Below, one piece after another: positions 53,198-61,430 of a stretch of DNA of 64,000 nt. The stretch comes from Streptomyces leeuwenhoekii (GTDB lineage Bacteria > Actinomycetota > Actinomycetes > Streptomycetales > Streptomycetaceae), in NCBI RefSeq assembly GCF_001013905.1, contig NZ_LN831790.1, positions 62,001 through 126,000 on the forward strand, read 5' to 3'. Below the pieces are notes generated by a model. The model worked only from the letters and a program-made list of their open reading frames with translations, had not been told where the DNA came from and searched no databases. The position numbers and the translations under genes were made by a program. How positions within the stretch are numbered: position 1 is the first letter of the stretch; every line of letters starts with the position of its first letter.

Positions 53198-53270
53198 CTG
53201 GGTCGGTGAGGGCGTGCTGCCGGAACTGCGCCGTCGTGGCATCGCGCCGACGTCGAGCACGGCGGCGTGA
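53198..53270 (+). pseudogene. Detached C-terminal end of the SsuD-like gene
   Basis: Read in the frame of the monooxygenase after removal of the element, this segment encodes WVGEGVLPELRRRGIAPTSS and then TAA-free sequence to TGA at 53268-53270. GEGVLP plus a basic tail is the usual end of SsuD proteins. It now has no start of its own. Confidence 0.8.
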
Positions 53271-53303
53271 CCTGTGTGAACGCACATCGTGGAAGGGGGA
53301 CCC

Positions 53304-53921
53304 ATGCCGGACGACCTTGAAATTCCCACTCTTTGCGGAACCGGGGCCAATCTGCTGCTCTCGGTAGTCGATCTCATTCATCAGAGTGTGCCCAAGACTG
53401 TCTGGGAAACGGAGCGCCTCAGGAAGGTCTTCGGCAACCGGACCGTTCCCATGATCCTCGCCGACGGGGACGTGATGGCCTTTGGTCCGTGTCCCGACCG
53501 GACACTAGTGGCCTCGGCAGTGCTCCAGCGCCATGGGATTCGGCCGACCATCATCTACCACGAGCGAAGGGTGCCGGGCTTCACGCCCTCCACCGCGCAC
53601 ATCGCCATGGAGATATCCGTGGACGGGCGCACCTGGATGATGGACTTCGGAAGCCGCGAAAGTCGGCTGATCGAGGGAGAGTACTACTTCAACCCCGAGA
53701 TCGAGGAGACGCTGGCCCTAGAGCGCTTCAACCTGCTGGACATGGACGTCGACCTGATGTCGGTCACCCCGAATCAGATGTTCGGGATGGTGGCCACCGA
53801 GAACATCGACATGGAACACAAGTACGACTACTACGAAAAACAGTCGCGCAGATACAGCGGGCAGATTTTAGAGGACCGGCTGGCCCTTGACAAGACGCAT
53901 AGCGTCTACTACGAACTCTGA
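53304..53921 (+). CDS. Transglutaminase/papain-fold protein of the PKS-like cluster
   Basis: A 205-aa protein I do not recognise by name. A Cys-His-Asp layout typical of transglutaminase-like enzymes is visible: GPCPDRTLVASAVLQRHGIR with Cys63, STAHIAMEISVDGRTWMMDF with His99 and Asp114. The ATG at 53304 follows GGGGGA. Codon 189 is TTA (53868-53870), suggesting bldA control. It heads the run of exporter and PKS-like genes. It may ligate or release an acyl product, or process a peptide; this is inferred from fold only. Confidence 0.7.
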   Translation: MPDDLEIPTLCGTGANLLLSVVDLIHQSVPKTVWETERLRKVFGNRTVPMILADGDVMAFGPCPDRTLVASAVLQRHGIRPTIIYHERRVPGFTPSTAHIAMEISVDGRTWMMDFGSRESRLIEGEYYFNPEIEETLALERFNLLDMDVDLMSVTPNQMFGMVATENIDMEHKYDYYEKQSRRYSGQILEDRLALDKTHSVYYEL

Positions 53922-53964
53922 TTCCCGATCAACTGCGCCTGTTCCTGCACGAAACGAGAGTAAA

Positions 53965-54879
53965 TTGACCGAAGTGGCTTATGAGATCGAGCGTCTCGTA
54001 AAAGTCTATCCACGCCAGACCGAAGCCGCGACGAACGATGTCTCCCTGAGTGTCCGTGCCGGTGAGGTGTTCGGAATTCTAGGGGACAACGGAGCGGGAA
54101 AGACCACACTGGTAAGACAGATGGTCAACCTGCTGCGCTCGACTTCGGGTGAGATCAGATTGTTCGGCAGGTCGGTGCCCGGGAATCCGTTGTTCGTAAG
54201 CCGGACTGTCGCTTACATGCCGCAGAGCAGCATGGCGCTGAACCGTCTGAAGGTGAAGGAGGCCATTTATTTCGCCGCCCACCTACGCGGTATGTCCCGC
54301 CGCGACGCTGCCCGTGAACGCGACGCCATGATCGAGACGTGGCAGCTCGGACCGGTACGGGACAAGTCGAGCTCTCGCCTCTCGGGCGGGCAGCAGCGCC
54401 TTCTCCAGCTAGCTCTGGCCACTGCGGGCCGTCTGCCTGTCGCGGTGCTCGACGAGCCGACCAATGACCTGGACCCGGTCAACCGCAAACACGTCTGGGA
54501 GGTGCTGCGGAAGTTCAACGCCGAGCAAGGCACGACGATCCTCTTCATCACCCACGACGCGATTGAGGCGGAACGCATCGTCCATCGCGTCGGCATTATG
54601 AGAAAGGGCAGCTTCCTTGCGATCGGCCAGCCCGCTCAGCTGAAGCGGAAGCTTCTGGATCATATGCGGCTCGAAGTGTGGCTCCCTCCGGGGGAAGTTC
54701 CTGCGCTCCCTGCCGACATGCCTCAGCACTGGAAATCGGACGACAACGTCGTTCTGTCGGTTCCACGGGACCGCGCGCCCGCGCTGTTGTCCGAGCTGAG
54801 GCTGAACGAATCGATTGACTACCGACTCTACTCGGCGACTCTGGAAGACTTGTATCTGCACTATGCGAACTCAGACTGA
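53965..54879 (+). CDS. ABC exporter ATP-binding subunit
   Basis: A 304-aa ATPase. Walker A is GILGDNGAGKTTLVRQMVNL, the signature is SSSRLSGGQQRLLQLALATA, Walker B is PVAVLDEPTNDLDPVNRKHV, and the H-loop is ILFITHDAIEAE. A C-terminal extension (about 230-304) is typical of drug or lipid exporters of the ABC-2 type. The start is uncertain: TTG at 53965 with GAGAG upstream is preferred; a TTG at 53887 would overlap the previous gene. It overlaps the permease gene by 17 bases. Confidence 0.88.
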   Translation: MTEVAYEIERLVKVYPRQTEAATNDVSLSVRAGEVFGILGDNGAGKTTLVRQMVNLLRSTSGEIRLFGRSVPGNPLFVSRTVAYMPQSSMALNRLKVKEAIYFAAHLRGMSRRDAARERDAMIETWQLGPVRDKSSSRLSGGQQRLLQLALATAGRLPVAVLDEPTNDLDPVNRKHVWEVLRKFNAEQGTTILFITHDAIEAERIVHRVGIMRKGSFLAIGQPAQLKRKLLDHMRLEVWLPPGEVPALPADMPQHWKSDDNVVLSVPRDRAPALLSELRLNESIDYRLYSATLEDLYLHYANSD

Positions 54880-55624
54880 ACGGCCGGGGCTGGCTGCCCA
54901 ATTCGTCGACCTCTGGCTCATGCAGCTCTCCAACTGGCGATGGTCCTGGCGTGCCATGATGGTTACAGGAATCATCACTCCCCTCATGACCGTCGCGGCG
55001 CTCGGGGCGTTCGCGAAGGGGCGGGGGCATGAGTCCCTCGTCTACGTACTCACCGGCAGTATTCTACTGTCACTGATGTTCGAGAACCAGAACAAGGTCG
55101 CCCAAAATTTCGCCTACATGAAGGCTATGGGGACCCTGGACTTTCTTGGTACTCTTCCGGTGCGTCGTCAAATGGTCATCACGGCGACGGTTCTGGCATT
55201 CTTCGCGCTTTCCGCGCCGGCGCTCCTAACGACTCTGATGCTCGGGTCGCTGATCCTCGGCGTCCATCTCTCAGTGAGCTGGCTGGTCGTCCTCGTCATC
55301 CCACTCTGCGTGCTGTCTCTGGCCGGTATCGGGGCCGTCATCGGGATTGTGACCCGAAGCCAGGAGGAGGCGAGTTCGCTCACCCTGCTGGTCACGATGC
55401 TTTTGCTGTTCTTCGGACCGGTGATTATCCCTGCGAGTCGGCTCCCCGGATGGCTGGTGACTATCAGCCACGTCAGTCCAACCACCTACGCGGCTTCGGC
55501 GATACGCCAAGTACTCGTCGGGCCGGTGACGGGACGGATCTGGCTCGACCTGTTCGTCCTGCTGGCACTCACCGGGATCACCCTCTGGTTCGCCGGCTCA
55601 CGCATGCAATGGAAGGCCAACTGA
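54863..55624 (+). CDS. ABC-2 type exporter permease
   Basis: A 253-aa membrane protein with about six hydrophobic segments (MMVTGIITPLMTVAALGAFA, MVITATVLAFFALSAPALLT, VVLVIPLCVLSLAGIGAVIG, LLVTMLLLFFGPVIIPASRL) and the family-typical LPGWLVTISHVSPTTYAASA before the last helix. It forms an exporter with the ATPase encoded just upstream and overlapping it. The likely cargo is the product of the PKS-like enzymes. Confidence 0.88.
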   Translation: MRTQTERPGLAAQFVDLWLMQLSNWRWSWRAMMVTGIITPLMTVAALGAFAKGRGHESLVYVLTGSILLSLMFENQNKVAQNFAYMKAMGTLDFLGTLPVRRQMVITATVLAFFALSAPALLTTLMLGSLILGVHLSVSWLVVLVIPLCVLSLAGIGAVIGIVTRSQEEASSLTLLVTMLLLFFGPVIIPASRLPGWLVTISHVSPTTYAASAIRQVLVGPVTGRIWLDLFVLLALTGITLWFAGSRMQWKAN

Positions 55625-55647
55625 AGGCAGCGTTATAGGAGGACATA

Positions 55648-56418
55648 ATGTCTGAAACGCAGACGCTCGACGGTGTCTTGGCATCCACACGGCTCGCCTG
55701 GAGCGTGCTGTTCGGTGGAGAGTCGCTCGGCGAGGTCGACCGCGAGTTGCTCCGCTCGTTGCAGGACGACCCCGGCACCTGGGGTCGTCTGATCCTCGAC
55801 ACCTGGGCCACGTTCACCGCTCTCGACGGCAAGAGGGCACCTGCCGGACTCAGCGTCCGCCGGGATGCCGGCGCAGAGTCCGTGACCGCCACCGCCTCAC
55901 GGACCGACTCGAGAGAGGAAGAGGCGGTGGCTCGGACGGAGGACGGCATGATCCCGGAGCAGGCGCAGTCCTCCTCGCAGCGGGCCGAGACCGTGGCGTC
56001 CAGGCCCGCGGAGCTCGCGGACCAGGCGGAGGGCCGGACCGGATCACCGGCGGTCATGGCGCCAGCGTCGTCCCGGCCGGAGCCCGCCCCCGCCGGGACG
56101 ACGCAACCGCTCGACTTCTTCGACCCCGACGAGGAGGACGAGTCCGTACCGCCACGCCGGACGGTCACCGTCGAGGAGGTCAAGGCCCGCCTGACCGAGC
56201 TCATAGCCGAGATAAGCGGTTATCCGGAAGACGTCTTCGAAGACCACCTCGACCTGGAGGTCGACCTCGGCATCGACTCCATCAAACAGGTTGAGACGCT
56301 GGCCAAGGTCCGCGAGGAATACGACCTTCCTCTGGACGAAGGCTTCCTCATGCGCGACTACGCCACGATCGGGAAGATGGCCGGTTACATCGTGGACCGC
56401 CTGGAAAAGGAGACCTGA
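55648..56418 (+). CDS. Acyl carrier protein with long N-terminal extension
   Basis: A 256-aa protein. The C-terminal 85 residues are a PUFA/PKS-type ACP: VEEVKARLTELIAEISGYPE, VDLGIDSIKQVETLAKV with phosphopantetheine Ser211, and FLMRDYATIGKMAGYIVDRL. The N-terminal 60 residues form a separate small helical domain (LDGVLASTRLAWSVLFGGES), linked by about 100 disordered Ala/Glu/Pro-rich residues. The ATG at 55648 follows AGGAGG. It should carry the growing chain for the KS, KR and DH domains encoded downstream. The extra N-domain may dock a partner. Confidence 0.9.
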   Translation: MSETQTLDGVLASTRLAWSVLFGGESLGEVDRELLRSLQDDPGTWGRLILDTWATFTALDGKRAPAGLSVRRDAGAESVTATASRTDSREEEAVARTEDGMIPEQAQSSSQRAETVASRPAELADQAEGRTGSPAVMAPASSRPEPAPAGTTQPLDFFDPDEEDESVPPRRTVTVEEVKARLTELIAEISGYPEDVFEDHLDLEVDLGIDSIKQVETLAKVREEYDLPLDEGFLMRDYATIGKMAGYIVDRLEKET

Positions 56419-56421
56419 GCC

Positions 56422-57216
56422 GTGCGCGAGGACTTGCCAGGGTACGCAGGCAAGGTGGCGCTGGTCGTCGGCAGCAGCCGTGGCCTCGGGCGGCAGGTGG
56501 CCGAGCTGATGGCCGACCAGGGTGCGAGGGTTATCGTCAACTCCGCTTCGACCACGGTGGACGGCAAGAACGTCGCGCGCACCATCACGAAGAACGGTGG
56601 TCAGGCCCACTACGTCTGCGCCGACGTGGCCAGTGAGGATCAGGTCGCCGCCATGGCCAGCCTGATCCAGGAGAAGTTCGGCCGTCTGGACATCGTGGTC
56701 CACTGTGCGGCCGGCGGCTCGGAGGCCCGCGTCATGGATGCCACCTTCCCCATGTTCGAGCGCACCTTCCGCGTCAACTCCTACTCCTTGGTAACCCTGG
56801 CCCGGCACCTGTCTCCGCTGATGCCTGCGGGTTCGCGGTTCGTGTACATGAGCAGCATGGGGGCGATCCGGGCATCGCACGGGTACGGCGTCGTGGGCGC
56901 CGCCAAGGCGGCCAGTGAAGCCCTGGTGCGCTCCCTCGCCCTCGAGCTGGCGCCGTTGAACATCACCGTGAACGGAGTGCGCACCACGGCCTTCCCGAGC
57001 CTGTCGCTGCGCTACTTCTCCAAGGGCGGTGACTGGCTCGATATCTGCGAGCGCGAGTCCCCGCTGGGCCCACCGCAGGCCGGCAAGATTGCCGAAGCGA
57101 TCCTTCTTCTGTGTTCGCAGGCCGCGGGCTACATCACCGGACAGGTCCTCAACGTGGACGGCGGCTGGCTCACCTCCGTACTGCGGACCCGAGGGGCCGA
57201 GGCCGACGTGAGCTGA
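56422..57216 (+). CDS. FabL-type enoyl reductase (SDR)
   Basis: A 264-aa short-chain dehydrogenase. The cofactor loop is GSSRGLG (17-23). The active site region SSMGAIRASHGYGVVGAAKA has Tyr155 and Lys162 separated by six residues, the YX6K spacing of enoyl-ACP reductases such as FabL rather than the YX3K of ketoreductases. The rest (LALELAPLNITVNGVRTTAF, YITGQVLNVDGGWL) also fits FabL. It starts four bases after the ACP stop. It probably gives the missing enoyl-reduction step for the multienzymes; a ketoreductase role is less likely. Confidence 0.82.
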   Translation: MREDLPGYAGKVALVVGSSRGLGRQVAELMADQGARVIVNSASTTVDGKNVARTITKNGGQAHYVCADVASEDQVAAMASLIQEKFGRLDIVVHCAAGGSEARVMDATFPMFERTFRVNSYSLVTLARHLSPLMPAGSRFVYMSSMGAIRASHGYGVVGAAKAASEALVRSLALELAPLNITVNGVRTTAFPSLSLRYFSKGGDWLDICERESPLGPPQAGKIAEAILLLCSQAAGYITGQVLNVDGGWLTSVLRTRGAEADVS

Positions 57217-57263
57217 TCCTGCACTGAATCAACATTCAACGCCCCGGTCTGGGAGTGGTAGGA

Positions 57264-60200
57264 ATGGAATTCGAACCGATCGCCGTCGTGGCTGCGGAGT
57301 GCAGACTGCCGGGCGCAGCCAACCTGCAGGAATTCTTCCGGAACAACCAAGAGGGGACCTGCTCGATCAGCAAGGCGCTCGACGCCTTCTGGGATGGCTG
57401 CGAGGTCTACGACAAGAACGACGGAGGGCACCTCAACACCTCGTACACCGACCTTGGCGGGTTCCTCGACCCCTGGGAGCTGGACCGCGGTGTATTCCGC
57501 ATCGCCCCACGTGTCATCGAGCGCATGGACCCGGCCCACGCACTGGGCCTAGAAATGGCGCACCGAGTCATCGAGCAGGCCGAGCGGAGCGGGCCCTTGC
57601 CGCGGGACGAGACGGCAGTCGTCGTCGCCAATGTCGGGGGCGGCTCGACCAGCCGGATCAACGCGAACATGAAGGTACAGTCCGAACGCTGGGCCGGCGC
57701 GCTGCGCCGCCGGGAGCCGACCCTGGCCAACGTACTGGACGAACACCAGAACAATGAACGCACCCGCCACCCGGACAAGCGCGAGGACCTCGCCCTCAAC
57801 GGGGAGTCCGGAACGATCGGTGGTCGCATCGCCAACTACTTCAACCTGCGCGGGACCCATTACGGCATCGACGCGGCATGCGGCAGCTCGCTCGCAGCGG
57901 TGCACTCCGCCTGCATGGGGCTGCACCAAGGTGAGTTCGACGCCGCACTGGTAACTGCCGTGGGGATCCTCACCCCCGACATCTTCGTCGTGAACAGTGC
58001 GGCCCGAACCCTGTCTAAGGACGGCAGCTTCCCCTTCGGATCCGCCGCCAACGGCCTGGTCCCGGGCGAGGGCGGAGTGGGCCTGCTGCTGATGCGGCTG
58101 GCGGACGCCCGGCAGCAGGGACGACCAGTGCTCGCCGTGACCCGCAGCATCGGCTACAGCACCAACGGCCGAACCACTTCGACCTGGGCTCCTTCCGCCG
58201 AGGCCGAGGAACGTGCTATCCGCAGGGCCTTCGACGGCATGCCCTTCGGTATGGAGGACGTCGACTATGTGGAGGCGCACGGCACCTCCACCCGGGCGGG
58301 GGATGAAGCCGAGTTCGACGCGTTGCTGCGCACCTATGGCTCGGTGACACGCTCCAGGCCCCTGCCGTTCGGCTCCGTAAAGAGCCTCATCGGTCACACG
58401 GTGGAGAGCGCCGGCCTGGTGGGCATACTCCGCGGGCTCTTCATCTTCGAGACCGGCACCCTCCCTCCGACAGTGAACGTCGACGACATACGCCCGGAGG
58501 TCGCCGGGGCCGCGGACCGTCTATGGCTCCAGCGGGCGAACGAGGGGCTCACCCCGGCGCCCGGACGACCGCGCCGTGTGGGTGTGAGCGCCTTCGGATA
58601 CGGAGGCATCAACTACCACCTCCTACTGGAGCATCCCGGAACCGAGGCTGCCGCCATCAGCCGGAGCAACCCGCCGCTGCGACGCGACCGGACCCCCATC
58701 GCCATTGTCGGTTTGGAAGCGGTTCAGCCCGATGCTACGGACGCCGCCGCGTTCTGGCGCAATCTGCAGGAGGGGCTGGCGAGTCGGCAGGACCTGCGCG
58801 GCCGGGTGCCCAGCCGCGACTTGGATGTGGAGGACGCGGGTCTGCAACGCCAAGCGACCCACCTGCAGAACGCAGCGTTCGTCGACGTGCCCGGCACCGT
58901 AGACAACACGCGATTCCGCATCCTACCCAACCAGGTGCCTGGCCTCACTGACGAGTACCTCGTCCTACTGTCCTGTGCGGCCAACCTCGCGAGCGCGGTC
59001 GAACATGCCACCGCCGCCATCGACCCAACGCGAGCTGGCTGCATCATAGGTCAACTCCCGGACTCGGACCGCGAGTTCGAGCTGATGCAGTCCTTGCGGT
59101 TCATGCCCTGGCTGCGCCGGTTACGCAGACTCGCCCGCGCCCGCGGTATCGAAGCCCCATGGTCCGCGCTCCGTGACGATCTTTGGAACGACCCCACGCT
59201 CGAGCTCCACACCGTGAACCAGGACACCTCGGTCGCGGGCTTCGGCTCCACCCTGCCCTCGACGCTCGCTAGCTCCTTCGACCTGCGTGGCAAGAGCTAC
59301 GCAGTACGCGCCGCCTGCGCGACCGGACTGGCGGCCCTTTCTCTGGCGGTTCAGGAACTGCGTGAGCACACATTGGACTTCGTGCTGTGCGGGGCCGTGG
59401 GCATGGGTGTGGGCCTGGTCAACCACACGGCGCTGGCCTCGATCCGGGCTCTGAGTGCCAACGGCGTTGGACGCCCGTACGACGAGAAGGGCGACGGCTT
59501 CATCATGGGAGGCGGTGCGGGACTCCTCTGTCTCAAGCGGCTGCCTGATGCGGAACGCGACGGAGACCCAATCTTCGCCGTCGTACGGGAGGTGCGTGGC
59601 GGCAGCGACGGCAAGGGACGCAGCCTGCTGGCGCCCAACACCGAGGGACGCCGCTTCACCATGGAACGCACATACCGAAACTCCGGGCTGTCCCCTGCAA
59701 GCATCACCTATGTCGAAGGCCATGGTGCCGCCACGGCTCTGGGTGATCGGTCGGAGGTCGAAGCGCTGTCCGCGGTCCTCGGTAACGAGGAGACGGTTTT
59801 CCTCGGCAGCGCGAAGGGCAATGTCGGTCACCAGAAGGGTGCCTCGGGCATGACCTCGGTGATCAAGACGGTGCTCTGCCTCCATCACGGTGAACTTGTG
59901 CCCACGCCGGGGTACGAGAATCCGCATCCGGCCCTCGAACTGGAGCAGCGGCGCTTTCAAGTGCTGACCGAGACGCGGCCCTGGCCCGCCCCGCGAGACG
60001 GTGCCCCTCGCCGTGCGGCCGTGAACGCGTTCGGACTCGGTGGCATCAACTACCACGCCGTGCTGGAGGAATACCTCCGGCCAGAGCCCTCGCGGCAATC
60101 AGCGGCGCGAACCACGCCGCGTGAGACGAGCCCGGAGCCCACCATCGCGATCTGGACCGCACCTGGCCAGGAGGAACTGGACCGCTCCCTGGCCGCCTTC

Positions 60201-61430
60201 GCCGAGCACGGCGAGGCTCCGCCACCGCCCGACTCGGCCCACACCCACCGCGTGGCAGTCGACGGGGGCACGGGCCCGGACGCAGCCAAGGCCCTGCACG
60301 ACAAGGTCCGCAGGTACCTTGCCACCGGGCCGGACACGCTCACCCCCGCACAGTGGGACGCCATGGGGGTGTTCACAGGGCGAACGGATCTGCCGACTGG
60401 CGGCGTCTGCCGGCTCTACCCCGGCCAGGGCAGCCAGTACCCTGGCATGCTGCGCGAAGCGGCCCCGGCTATCGACGGCGCGGAGGACAAGGTGAGGGCC
60501 GCAGCCAGCGCGCTCTCAGCGCAACTGCCGGGACTGCTGGACGACTTCTGGCACGCCGACTTCGCTACATGCGAGCAATGGCTGTCCCGCACAGAGAACT
60601 GCCAGGTCGCCACCCTCGTGGTGAGCGCCGCCCTCGGTGACTGGCTCGACGGTCTCGGCGTGGCAGCCGACTTCCATCTGGGGCACTCCTTCGGTGAGGT
60701 CTCCGCGCTGGCAGCAGCCGGCGCTATCCCGCTGCCCGACGCGCTGCGCACCGCTCACCGCCGCGGCACCATCGCCGCTCAAGGGCGTGGCGGACCACGG
60801 CAGGGCATGGCCGTGCTGTTCACGTCAGCCGCAGAGGCGACTCGGTTCATCGGCGAGGACGACAACGACGTCGTCGTCGCCAACCGGAACAGCCGCCGCC
60901 AAGTCGTCCTCGCGGGAAACGCCGAAGCGCTCACCCGGGTGCTGAGGCGAGCGACCACCGACGGGATCGAGGCACGGGCACTGCCCATCGAGCGTGCCTT
61001 CCACTCGCCGCTGTTGCGGGACGCCATCCCCGCCTACCGTGCGTTTCTCGACTCGGTGCCCGTCACCAGCCCGCCGGCACCGGTGTACGAGACGCTCACC
61101 TCGCGGCCGTACCCACGGAACACCGAGCCCGGCAGGATCCGACAGAGCCTCGCCGACCAGTTTGTGCTCCCCGTGTACTTCGAAACCATGGTCCAGGACG
61201 CGTACGACCGTGGAGCGCGGGTCTTCGTGGAAGTCGGTCCGAAGCGGGCGTTGTCCTCCCTGGTCGGCGAGTGTCTCGGCACGTCGGCGAAGGTGCGCAC
61301 CGTCACCCTGCTCCATCCCAAAGGGGGAGAAGTGGCGCAGGTGCGCCGTGCCGCCGCGCAGCTCTGGGCCATCGGCCTGACCGATGTTCGACCGGTCTCT
61401 GACGTAACTGCCCGAAAGGCCGCGACATGA
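57264..61430 (+). CDS. PUFA-synthase-like KS-KS-AT multienzyme
   Basis: A 1388-aa protein. KS1 (about 1-460) has the full triad Cys206 (GIDAACGSSLAAVHSA), His339 (VEAHGTST) and His378 (SLIGHTVESAG). KS2 (about 475-920) also keeps Cys685 (RAACATGLAALSLAV), His820 (VEGHGAATALGD) and His856 (GNVGHQKGASG), so it is not a chain-length factor by that test. The acyltransferase (about 1050-1360) has PGQGSQYPGM, Ser1142 in GHSFGEVSA and His1247 in AFHSPLL. No ACP, KR or DH is fused. A TTA codon lies at 59121-59123. The ATG at 57264 has GGGAG; the end overlaps the next gene by four bases. Two KS domains before one AT is unusual. Confidence 0.9.
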   Translation: MEFEPIAVVAAECRLPGAANLQEFFRNNQEGTCSISKALDAFWDGCEVYDKNDGGHLNTSYTDLGGFLDPWELDRGVFRIAPRVIERMDPAHALGLEMAHRVIEQAERSGPLPRDETAVVVANVGGGSTSRINANMKVQSERWAGALRRREPTLANVLDEHQNNERTRHPDKREDLALNGESGTIGGRIANYFNLRGTHYGIDAACGSSLAAVHSACMGLHQGEFDAALVTAVGILTPDIFVVNSAARTLSKDGSFPFGSAANGLVPGEGGVGLLLMRLADARQQGRPVLAVTRSIGYSTNGRTTSTWAPSAEAEERAIRRAFDGMPFGMEDVDYVEAHGTSTRAGDEAEFDALLRTYGSVTRSRPLPFGSVKSLIGHTVESAGLVGILRGLFIFETGTLPPTVNVDDIRPEVAGAADRLWLQRANEGLTPAPGRPRRVGVSAFGYGGINYHLLLEHPGTEAAAISRSNPPLRRDRTPIAIVGLEAVQPDATDAAAFWRNLQEGLASRQDLRGRVPSRDLDVEDAGLQRQATHLQNAAFVDVPGTVDNTRFRILPNQVPGLTDEYLVLLSCAANLASAVEHATAAIDPTRAGCIIGQLPDSDREFELMQSLRFMPWLRRLRRLARARGIEAPWSALRDDLWNDPTLELHTVNQDTSVAGFGSTLPSTLASSFDLRGKSYAVRAACATGLAALSLAVQELREHTLDFVLCGAVGMGVGLVNHTALASIRALSANGVGRPYDEKGDGFIMGGGAGLLCLKRLPDAERDGDPIFAVVREVRGGSDGKGRSLLAPNTEGRRFTMERTYRNSGLSPASITYVEGHGAATALGDRSEVEALSAVLGNEETVFLGSAKGNVGHQKGASGMTSVIKTVLCLHHGELVPTPGYENPHPALELEQRRFQVLTETRPWPAPRDGAPRRAAVNAFGLGGINYHAVLEEYLRPEPSRQSAARTTPRETSPEPTIAIWTAPGQEELDRSLAAFAEHGEAPPPPDSAHTHRVAVDGGTGPDAAKALHDKVRRYLATGPDTLTPAQWDAMGVFTGRTDLPTGGVCRLYPGQGSQYPGMLREAAPAIDGAEDKVRAAASALSAQLPGLLDDFWHADFATCEQWLSRTENCQVATLVVSAALGDWLDGLGVAADFHLGHSFGEVSALAAAGAIPLPDALRTAHRRGTIAAQGRGGPRQGMAVLFTSAAEATRFIGEDDNDVVVANRNSRRQVVLAGNAEALTRVLRRATTDGIEARALPIERAFHSPLLRDAIPAYRAFLDSVPVTSPPAPVYETLTSRPYPRNTEPGRIRQSLADQFVLPVYFETMVQDAYDRGARVFVEVGPKRALSSLVGECLGTSAKVRTVTLLHPKGGEVAQVRRAAAQLWAIGLTDVRPVSDVTARKAAT

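Noticed and set aside
58690-60080. KS2 as a chain-length factor
   Set aside because: The catalytic Cys and both His residues are present, whereas chain-length factors lack the Cys.
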